Source: Chloroflexota bacterium
GTDB taxonomy: Bacteria; Chloroflexota; Dormibacteria; CF-121
NCBI GenBank assembly: GCA_005880605.1
Contig: VBIS01000232.1
Span: 1 to 5,360, forward strand
Direction: 5' to 3'
Length of the DNA stretch: 5,360 nucleotides
Numbering within the stretch: the first letter of the stretch is position 1; every line of letters begins with the position of its first letter. The position numbers and the translations under genes were made by a program. The notes under the pieces are model-generated. The model saw only the letters and a list, made by a program, of their open reading frames with translations, ran no database searches and was not told the DNA's origin. This document shows positions 1 through 4,364 of the stretch, piece after piece.

Positions 1-49
1 GCCCGACGACAAGAAACAGACTTAGCGCAAAGAGCCCATATAGGTCCAT
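1..49 (-). CDS. N-terminus of an unidentified membrane or exported protein (partial, runs off left edge)
   Basis: Reading the minus strand from the ATG at 49-47 gives MDLYGLFALSLFLVVG, open to the window edge. After four residues it is almost entirely hydrophobic, which is what a first transmembrane helix or an uncleaved signal anchor looks like. No in-frame stop is seen. The same frame stays open upstream to a TAA at 133-131. It contains a TTG at 61-59 that would add four residues (LRIA) and has AAGG nine bases ahead of it, so the start is uncertain. No strong Shine-Dalgarno precedes the ATG. Only 16 residues are visible, so the product cannot be named. It follows selC in the same direction but is separated from it by about 230 non-coding bases, so it probably has its own promoter. 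Confidence 0.45.
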   Translation of the reverse strand, partial: MDLYGLFALSLFLVVG

Positions 50-281
50 GGCAATCCGCAACTCGTGGCGCCTTTTTCTTGCCCCGCCAGCGTACGGCAG
101 CCCATCGACGAAGGGGACCGGTTCAAAGTTTTAGGGCTTTTAACGTCGCTCCCGCCGGCCGCTCGTTGCCCGCTGCCCACGCCTATGCCGTGTTATGCCG
201 TCAGGGCGGTACGTGGCCGAGCCGCCTGACTTCTGTCAGGGACTGACGCCGGCTTCGGCGGTCACTCCACAAATTCAAAAC
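50..281. other. Non-coding interval between selC and the left-edge gene
   Basis: I see no credible coding frame here. It contains, in the order of minus-strand transcription: a T-run (280-277 as read on minus) directly after the tRNA CCA end; a cluster of hairpins at 200-263 (separate entry); two 8-bp direct repeats TATGCCGT at 184-191 and 194-201, set 10 bp apart; and an AT-rich island at about 121-142 in otherwise GC-rich sequence. The island includes TAAAAC and TTTGAA on the minus strand and is the best place for a promoter of the left-edge gene, but no convincing -35/-10 pair can be assigned. Confidence 0.6.
200..263. repeat. Cluster of alternating inverted repeats (mutually exclusive hairpins)
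   Basis: The half-sites alternate: GTCAGGGCGG (200-209), CCGCCTGAC (222-230), GTCAGG (235-240) and CTGAC (243-247). CCTGAC (225-230) pairs perfectly with GTCAGG (235-240) around the 4-nt loop TTCT. The first two segments also pair, with one bulged base. GTCAG (235-239) can instead pair with CTGAC (243-247). A further hairpin CGCCG-GCTT-CGGCG follows at 247-260. None is followed by a T-run, so this is not a canonical intrinsic terminator. It could be a processing or termination region behind selC, a leader structure, or regulator sites for the left-edge gene. The pairing is seen directly; the role is unknown. Confidence 0.55.
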
Positions 282-381
282 TGGCGGGGGCGCGACGGGA
301 ACGATCCGTCCGTCGACATCGCCAAGGATGCCGACCAGCGGTTTTGAAGACCGTGGAGCCCACCTGAGCCCATGCACCCCC
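282..381 (-). tRNA. selC: Selenocysteine tRNA, anticodon UCA
   Basis: This is a 100-nt gene with every hallmark of bacterial tRNA-Sec. The acceptor stem has 8 bp (381-374 GGGGGTGC with 293-286 GCGCCCCC, one G-U). The D-stem has 6 bp (371-366 with 361-356, two G-U) and the 4-nt loop AGGT. The anticodon loop is CTTCAAA (349-343) with UCA at 347-345. The extra arm has a 9-bp stem (335-327 with 320-312, one G-U) and a 6-nt loop. The T-stem has 5 bp (310-306 GACGG with 298-294 CCGTC). The discriminator is G285 and CCA is encoded at 284-282. The 8+5 acceptor/T stack and G73 are the features that SerRS, SelA and SelB recognise. Oddities: the T-loop is ATCGTTC, with A54 and U58 swapped relative to the usual U54/A58, and the anticodon stem has an A-C mismatch at its outer pair (354/338). 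SerRS would charge it with serine and SelA would convert that to Sec. It begins 14 nt after the thioredoxin stop with no visible promoter in between, so it may be processed from that transcript. Confidence 0.94.
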
Positions 382-395
382 GTCTCGGGATGAGG

Positions 396-725
396 CTACA
401 GGACGGCGTCGATCTTCTGTTTGAGGTAGGCCTTGGGCTTGTAGCCGACGATCCGATCGGCGGGCTTGCCGCCTCGGAACAGGATCAGACTGGGAATGCT
501 GAGGACGCTGAACTTCGACGCCGTCTGGGGGTTGGCATCGACGTCGAGCTCGGCGACCGTAACTCTGCCGGCGTACTCGACGGCAAGCTCTTCGACCACC
601 GGTCTCAGCATCTTGCAGGGCGCGCACCAGGTCGCCCAGAAGTCGAGGAGCACCAGCTGCTCCGCCCCGCCAACCGTCGCCTCGAAATTCTGATCCGTGA
701 CCTGGACGATGTTCTTACTTGTCAA
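396..725 (-). CDS. trxA: Thioredoxin
   Basis: This 109-residue protein has normal single-domain thioredoxin length. The active site is WCAPCK, with catalytic cysteines C34 and C37. The buried Asp is D28 in LDFWATW, the cis-proline is P78 in SIPS, and the usual LILFRGGK segment and closing helix follow. It is a cytoplasmic dithiol reductant kept reduced by thioredoxin reductase, which is not in the window. CAPC replaces the commoner CGPC; the residue between the cysteines tunes redox potential, but CAPC is found in other thioredoxins and does not imply loss of function. The start is TTG (725-723), supported by an AGGAGG just upstream and by alignment to the family start; no ATG or GTG fits. 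It lies 13 nt after the zinc-ribbon gene and 14 nt before selC, so it is probably the middle cistron of a three-gene unit. The stop is TAG at 398-396. Confidence 0.96.
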   Translation of the reverse strand: MTSKNIVQVTDQNFEATVGGAEQLVLLDFWATWCAPCKMLRPVVEELAVEYAGRVTVAELDVDANPQTASKFSVLSIPSLILFRGGKPADRIVGYKPKAYLKQKIDAVL

Positions 726-729
726 TCTT

Positions 730-735
730 CCTCCT
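730..735 (-). promoter_or_regulatory. Strong Shine-Dalgarno for the TTG-started thioredoxin
   Basis: AGGAGG on the minus strand ends 4 nt before the TTG start of trxA and lies between that start and the TGA of the upstream zinc-ribbon gene. It is the clearest ribosome binding site in the window and decides the non-ATG start. Confidence 0.75.
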
Positions 736-738
736 CGG

Positions 739-1071
739 TCAAGTGCCCGTCTTCTCCTCTGTTTTAGCAGGCGGCGTCGGAGTAGGAGTCGAGCCGCCGG
801 TTTCGGTGGCAGGCTTCGCCTTGGTCTCGGCTTTTCCGTCGGGTTTGGTGTCGACCTTCGGGGCAGCCGCGGGCGTGGTGCTCCCGTCGCTCGACGACCC
901 CCGCGAGTCGGTCTTGTAGAAACCGCCGCCCTTGAAAATGATGCCGACCGGGTAGAAGACGCGCGTCACCGGTGCCCCACATTCGGGGCACTGGGTCAGC
1001 GGCGGTTCGGTGATTCGCTGCTGGACCTCGAAATGATGGCCGCGCGTGCAGCGATATCCATAGACAGGCAT
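739..1071 (-). CDS. FmdB-family small zinc-ribbon protein with a low-complexity tail
   Basis: The N-terminus MPVYGYRC, the downstream CPEC pair (C28, C31) and the segment IIFKGGGFYKTD (about 44-55) are the signature of the FmdB/CxxC putative regulatory family. The family is named after a regulator in a formamidase operon and mostly has no proven function; it is presumed cytoplasmic. In most members the first half-site is CxxCG, whereas here it reads CTRGHH. The second cysteine is absent, so zinc would need C8, H12 (or H13), C28 and C31. From residue about 57 to 110 the protein is a Ser/Thr/Pro/Lys/Ala-rich disordered tail (KVDTKPDGK, PTPTPP), as in many members. The start is ATG at 1071-1069. 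A TATAAG box 10 nt upstream and no Shine-Dalgarno suggest a very short or absent leader. The stop TGA lies 13 nt from trxA, with which it is probably co-transcribed. Confidence 0.88.
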   Translation of the reverse strand: MPVYGYRCTRGHHFEVQQRITEPPLTQCPECGAPVTRVFYPVGIIFKGGGFYKTDSRGSSSDGSTTPAAAPKVDTKPDGKAETKAKPATETGGSTPTPTPPAKTEEKTGT

Positions 1072-1081
1072 TGCGAGTTAA

Positions 1082-1110
1082 CTTATACCCGGATTCAGGG
1101 TGGCGGAAAA
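1082..1110 (-). promoter_or_regulatory. Candidate promoter of the zinc-ribbon/trxA/selC unit
   Basis: On the minus strand TATAAG (1087-1082) matches the -10 consensus at five of six positions. It is followed after 10 nt by the ATG of the zinc-ribbon gene. With a 17-nt spacer the -35 would be TTTTCC, a poor match. Transcription from here would start only a few bases before the ATG, giving a nearly leaderless mRNA, which agrees with the lack of a Shine-Dalgarno. It is the only promoter-like site between the RHH gene and this unit. Confidence 0.4.
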
Positions 1111-1130
1111 CGACGAGCCTGAGCCAGCCC

Positions 1131-1415
1131 TCAGTTGATCCAGAGCTTGCTTTTGGGCCTTGGCTCCTCGGACGCCGGGTCGCTGAAGTCGCCCGGCTGC
1201 AACAACCCGCTCTGCATCATCTCGGCAACCCGATCGAAGAAGGCTTCGTCCGGGCCTAGCGGGTCGGCTGCCGCCGGCTGGGCGCCCTCCGTAAGGTAGT
1301 GCTCAACCGCCGTAGCGATGATCTCGCTTCGGCTCCGCGGGGAGCCAGCGGTGGCGCGGTTCAGCGCGTCGACGAGGGCGTCGGGCATATAGATCACGAC
1401 GCGCTTCGCACTCAT
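1131..1415 (-). CDS. Ribbon-helix-helix (CopG/Arc-type) DNA-binding protein
   Basis: This is a 94-residue protein. Residues 4-10 (KRVVIYM) form the basic N-terminal strand that would contact the DNA major groove as an antiparallel pair in the dimer. Residues 11-21 (PDALVDALNRA) and about 28-43 (SRSEIIATAVEHYLTE) are the two helices, linked by a GSPRSRS turn. The PxxLvxxLnra...SRSEiIxxAv pattern is typical of CopG-like repressors and antitoxins. The remaining 50 residues (DEAFFDRVAEMMQSGLL...) are not conserved in a way I recognise. A frame start at 1460 is possible, but the start at 1415 places the strand at the N-terminus as in the family, with TGGGA upstream. No toxin gene adjoins it, so an antitoxin role is unsupported. 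It is more likely a stand-alone regulator, and the inverted repeat over its promoter suggests autorepression. Confidence 0.85.
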   Translation of the reverse strand: MSAKRVVIYMPDALVDALNRATAGSPRSRSEIIATAVEHYLTEGAQPAAADPLGPDEAFFDRVAEMMQSGLLQPGDFSDPASEEPRPKSKLWIN

Positions 1416-1419
1416 CAGT

Positions 1420-1448
1420 TCCCAGCATAGTAGCCACGTGTGCTGGGA
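1420..1448. promoter_or_regulatory. Perfect inverted repeat at the RHH promoter/start (candidate operator)
   Basis: TCCCAGCA (1420-1427) and TGCTGGGA (1441-1448) are perfect 8-bp inverted arms with a 13-nt spacer. Their centres are 21 bp apart, two helical turns. The pair begins 5 bp upstream of the RHH start codon and encloses the putative -10, the geometry expected of an operator bound by cooperating RHH dimers. In RNA the same arms could form a hairpin hiding the GGGA ribosome binding site. The symmetry is seen; binding by the adjacent protein is inferred. Confidence 0.55.
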
Positions 1449-1455
1449 CGGGCAA
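1427..1455 (-). promoter_or_regulatory. Candidate promoter of the RHH gene
   Basis: On the minus strand TTGCCC (1455-1450) and TACTAT (1432-1427) are separated by exactly 17 nt, each matching the sigma70-type consensus at four of six positions. The predicted start of transcription falls within about 10 nt of the ATG at 1415. It overlaps the inverted repeat, so protein bound there would occlude the -10. Confidence 0.4.
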
Positions 1456-1509
1456 GACAAATCGACTCACGAAAATGAAACAAAGCAACCGATCAAATGC
1501 ATGACCATA

Positions 1510-1545
1510 CCCCCCACCCCGACCCTCCCCCGCAAGGGGGAGGGA
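1510..1545 (-). repeat. REP-like GC hairpin element, copy A (after the DUF1015 stop)
   Basis: CCCTCCCCC (1523-1531) and GGGGGAGGG (1536-1544) form a perfect 9-bp stem with a 4-nt loop, GCAA on the plus strand. The stem is preceded on the plus strand by CCCCCCACCCCGA (1510-1522). The element starts 2 nt past the TAA of the DUF1015 gene. It shares its arms and its CCCCCACCCCG flank with copy B at 1905-1940. No T-run follows, so it is not a standard intrinsic terminator, though such a stable stem could protect the operon mRNA 3' end or aid termination. Short palindromes of this sequence type recur in many GC-rich bacterial genomes. Confidence 0.75.
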
Positions 1546-1546
1546 G

Positions 1547-2779
1547 TTAGAGAGGGAACGAGGGGATCCGGATGGTGGCATCGAGTGGGTTGAATACGAT
1601 GCCGGATGCGGGCTTGGGATAGAAGTAGGTCGATTTCTGGGGCATGACCTGGCCCGCCCTGGCGACCTCGACCACGTCACTGACCGCCGGGGCCCGCAGC
1701 AGAAAGGCGGCTTGGGCGGCTCCAGACTCAACTCGTTGGAAGACGACGTCGACATCGCGCGAATAACTCAGATAGCGCTCCTGGTCGAGCTCCGACGCGG
1801 TGAGACCCAGGCCGCGCTGGAGGATCGCCTCGTGGAGGACCGACACGTCGAGCCGGGAGACCGGATCGGGAGCCCCGCTTTGGTCGATATCGACGGTGTA
1901 GTAGCCCCCACCCCGCCCTCCCCCGCCAGCGGGGGAGGGAATCACCCCCCCGATGCGGTGCATGGGAGTAGGCTCCTGCATTGCCGCCAGGAGGGCGGCC
2001 CGATTGTCGCGAGGAACGACGCGGTGGCGTGCCGAGAGCTGGCCCAAGAGCTCGGTGGCATCGAACCGGTCGAGGTCGTGGAGGATGCGGTGGGTGGGCA
2101 GAATGGTCAGGCCGGGGTCACGAAGGTCCACGAGAAGCATCAGAACGTAGTTGAAGGCCGCATCGGGTGGGGCGTCGGGATGCTGCTCACGCTGGTAGTT
2201 GCGGAAATTGAGCGCGGTCTCGTAGCGATGATGGCCGTCGGCAATATAGAGGGTCGAAACATTGAACACCTCGGCCAACTGCGCGAAACGCTGGTCGCCC
2301 TCGACCGACCAGATCGTGTGGTGAAACACCGGGCTCAGGTTGGCGATCACAGCGCGGGTTAGCGACAGCCGGTCCGCCTTGGCGCGCGCATGGGTTTGTT
2401 CGTGGGGTAAGACTCCGCGGCCAAAGGGCTCGAGTTCGACGACGCCCATGATGCCGAGCCGCGAGCGCGACTGGCGGCTGAGCGGATCGACGAACTGGTG
2501 GCGATAGACGTAGATACGAGGGCTTGCCTCACGCCGGAGGATGCCAGCGGCGAGCCAGTCGCGGAAGAAGGTCGCCGCACGCGTGTACTTGTTGTCCTGT
2601 GGAGCGTCGGAGGGACGAACCTCTCCGGCGATGAGCCGCACCACGTTGTACGGGTCCTGCTGGTAGTAACGCTTCTGGTCGGCGGGGCTGATGACATCGT
2701 ACGGCGGCGCGATGACCTGCGAGAGGTCGACCCGCCGCGGGTCATAGAGCACTCCCTGAAAAGGGCGGAGCCTGACCAC
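1547..2779 (-). CDS. DUF1015 family protein of the serine operon, with a palindromic-element insertion
   Basis: This 410-residue protein has the usual length for DUF1015 (COG4198) plus a small insertion. Recognisable family segments are the start MVRLRPFQGVLYDP, APPYDVIS (24-31), NVVRLI (45-50), the central PHEQTH (125-130), the signature IADGHHRYETAL (179-190), LPTHR (227-231) and the C-terminal KSTYFYPKPASGIVFNPL (382-399). No signal peptide or membrane helix is seen, so it is cytoplasmic. The biochemical role is not established to my knowledge. The family often sits with serA and an aminotransferase, as here, which points to serine metabolism. Residues about 278-292 (Gly/Pro-rich, GGGGRGGG) are encoded by a REP-like element absent from the expected fold, between MHRIG and YYTVDI. 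The start is GTG, 6 nt after the serA stop, without a Shine-Dalgarno, suggesting coupling. The protein ends in TAA just before the matching hairpin element. Confidence 0.92.
   Translation of the reverse strand: MVRLRPFQGVLYDPRRVDLSQVIAPPYDVISPADQKRYYQQDPYNVVRLIAGEVRPSDAPQDNKYTRAATFFRDWLAAGILRREASPRIYVYRHQFVDPLSRQSRSRLGIMGVVELEPFGRGVLPHEQTHARAKADRLSLTRAVIANLSPVFHHTIWSVEGDQRFAQLAEVFNVSTLYIADGHHRYETALNFRNYQREQHPDAPPDAAFNYVLMLLVDLRDPGLTILPTHRILHDLDRFDATELLGQLSARHRVVPRDNRAALLAAMQEPTPMHRIGGVIPSPAGGGGRGGGYYTVDIDQSGAPDPVSRLDVSVLHEAILQRGLGLTASELDQERYLSYSRDVDVVFQRVESGAAQAAFLLRAPAVSDVVEVARAGQVMPQKSTYFYPKPASGIVFNPLDATIRIPSFPL
1905..1940 (-). repeat. REP-like GC hairpin element, copy B (in frame inside the DUF1015 gene)
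   Basis: CCCTCCCCC (1916-1924) and GGGGGAGGG (1931-1939) are the same arms as in copy A, around GCCAGC, whose outer G-C extends the stem to 10 bp. The plus-strand flank CCCCCACCCCG (1905-1915) is also shared. The 36-nt core preserves the reading frame and contributes the Gly-rich stretch around residues 280-292 of the DUF1015 protein. The two copies are 393 bp apart. Confidence 0.75.
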
Positions 2780-2785
2780 GGGAGT

Positions 2786-4360
2786 CTAGAGAGTGACGGA
2801 CAACACGTCGGCCATCCCGGGAATCCGGCGAATGTCGGCTAGGATCGACTCCGGGACCGGATCATCGACCGAGACGATCATGACCGCGTCGCCACGTGGA
2901 CGATCGCGGCCCACCTGCATGCTCGCGATGTTGATGTTCTTCTGGCCGAGCAGCGTCCCAATGGCGCCGATCACACCGGGGCGATCCGCGTGCCAACTCA
3001 TCAAGAAGGTGCCCTGTGGCACCAGGTCGATGCGGAAATCATTGAAGGTCACGATGTGCGGCTCGTTGAGCAAGAGCGTGCCGCCGACCCGGCTGGTGCC
3101 GTGGTCGCCAACCGCCTGCAGGCTGATGAGGTTCGCAAATTCGCTGGCGCGGGCTCCCCGCTGCTCCACAACGGTGATGCCGTGGGCTACCGCGACCGCC
3201 CTGGCGTTGACCGGATTCACGCGCTCCGCGCTGAAGCGGCTGAGGAAAGCCGTCAGCAGCGCCGCGGTGAGAACCGAGCAATCGTAATCGGCGATCTCGC
3301 CCGCGTAGTCGACCTGCAGGCGCGTCGTGGGTTGCCGTCCGACCTGGGCGTAAAAGTGTCCGATGCCCTCGGCGACCGGAATGAACGGTCGCAGGAACGC
3401 CATCGCCTCGGGCAGCGCGACCGGGGCGTTGAGGGCAAATCGCGGGTGGCCGCCTTCGAGTACGGCGAGCACCTGGTCGGCGATCTCGAGCGCCACGCTG
3501 ATCTGCGCTTCCTCCGTGGAGGCACCCAGGTGCGGCGTCGTCACCACCTGCGGCAGCGACAGCAGCGGGTTCTCGCCGGGCGGTTCCTGTTCGAAGACGT
3601 CGAGCGCGGCGCCGGCGACGTGACCGTCACGCAACGCATTCCACAGCGCCGATTCGTCAACGATGCCCCCGCGAGCAACATTGATGATGCGAACGCCAGG
3701 CTTTGCCGCCGCCAGCGCCCGGGCGTCGACCAGGTGATGGGTTTCTTTGGTCAAGGGCACATGCAGCGTGACCAGATCTGCCTCCGCCATCAGCCGTTCG
3801 AACGGCATCAGCTTGACGTTGAGCTGCGACGCGCGTTCCTCGGAGAGCATCGGATCGCTGGCAATCACCCGCATGCCGAAAGCCTGCGCGCGGTGCGCGA
3901 CCTCGCGACCGATGCTGCCGAGGCCGACCACTCCCAGGACCTTGTCTCGAAGTTCGTTGCCAAGGAAGCGCGACCGCTCCCAGCGGCCCGCCTTGACCGC
4001 CTGGTCAGCTTGCGGAATGTGTCGAGATAGCGCGAGCATCATGGCCATCGTGTGCTCGGCCGCCGCGATGGTGTTGCCGGAGGGCGCATTGACCACGAGG
4101 ATGCCGGCGCGGGTGGCGGCCGGGACGTCGATGTTGTCCACGCCGGCGCCCGCGCGCCCGATCACCTTGAGACGGGCGCCCGCCTGGATCGCCGCTGCAT
4201 CGACGCGGGTCTCGCTGCGGACGATCAGGGCCTCATACTCCGGGATCCTCGCAATCAGCGCGGCAGGGCTTTGCTTCAGCTCGACGTCGACATCCGCGTG
4301 GGCGCGCAGCCGGGCGAGACCCGCCTCGGCGATCGGGTCGGCGACAAGGACGCGAGGCAC
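2786..4360 (-). CDS. serA: D-3-phosphoglycerate dehydrogenase (long form with ACT domain)
   Basis: This enzyme catalyses the first step of the phosphorylated serine pathway: NAD-dependent oxidation of 3-phosphoglycerate to 3-phosphohydroxypyruvate in the cytoplasm. The 524-residue length matches the long form that carries an intervening (allosteric substrate-binding) domain. Residues 1-95 and about 285-315 form the substrate domain. The Rossmann domain has GLGSIG (146-151) and the NAD-ribose Asp D169. The catalytic triad is R230 (NVARGG), E259 (DVFEQEP) and H277 (TPHLGAS). The intervening domain spans about 320-445. The ACT domain (about 451-524) contains HADRPGVIG and NINIASMQVGR, the serine-binding face, so feedback inhibition by serine is expected. 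It starts with GTG 4 nt after the aminotransferase TGA with no clear Shine-Dalgarno, so it is probably translated by coupling. It ends with TAG 6 nt before the DUF1015 gene. Confidence 0.97.
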   Translation of the reverse strand: MPRVLVADPIAEAGLARLRAHADVDVELKQSPAALIARIPEYEALIVRSETRVDAAAIQAGARLKVIGRAGAGVDNIDVPAATRAGILVVNAPSGNTIAAAEHTMAMMLALSRHIPQADQAVKAGRWERSRFLGNELRDKVLGVVGLGSIGREVAHRAQAFGMRVIASDPMLSEERASQLNVKLMPFERLMAEADLVTLHVPLTKETHHLVDARALAAAKPGVRIINVARGGIVDESALWNALRDGHVAGAALDVFEQEPPGENPLLSLPQVVTTPHLGASTEEAQISVALEIADQVLAVLEGGHPRFALNAPVALPEAMAFLRPFIPVAEGIGHFYAQVGRQPTTRLQVDYAGEIADYDCSVLTAALLTAFLSRFSAERVNPVNARAVAVAHGITVVEQRGARASEFANLISLQAVGDHGTSRVGGTLLLNEPHIVTFNDFRIDLVPQGTFLMSWHADRPGVIGAIGTLLGQKNINIASMQVGRDRPRGDAVMIVSVDDPVPESILADIRRIPGMADVLSVTL

Positions 4361-4364
4361 CGGC

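Noticed and set aside
262..627. Minus-strand ORF of 121 codons overlapping trxA and continuing through selC
   Set aside because: It is an out-of-frame shadow of trxA with Arg-rich composition, and its 3' part is the tRNA-Sec gene.
739..741. In-frame UGA of the zinc-ribbon gene read as selenocysteine
   Set aside because: Readthrough runs over the trxA ribosome site and quickly out of any family similarity; the disordered tail is a natural end for the family.
1119..1134. CTGAG-CCAGCC-CTCAG hairpin overlapping the RHH stop, as a terminator or as a SECIS after the UGA
   Set aside because: It has only 5 bp and no adjacent T-run. As a SECIS it includes the UGA itself in the stem, and the sequence beyond the stop does not continue the protein in a conserved way.
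1435..1440. CACGTG palindrome inside the RHH upstream region
   Set aside because: It is a 6-bp palindrome with no extended symmetry and is likely by chance; the 8-bp arms around it are the stronger signal.
1416..1460. Upstream ATG at 1460 as the start of the RHH gene
   Set aside because: It would add 15 residues ahead of the DNA-binding strand and would put the putative promoter and inverted repeat inside the coding region. The start at 1415 fits the family.
1303..1755. Minus-strand ORF of 150 codons bridging the DUF1015 and RHH genes
   Set aside because: It is out of frame with both real genes; its LPLAGEGRGGG stretch is only the translation of the palindromic element.
2990..4030. Long plus-strand ORF (346 codons) antisense to serA
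   Set aside because: It lies wholly opposite the confidently identified serA, has Arg/Asp-rich shadow composition and no recognisable motif. Long antisense frames are expected in GC-rich genes.
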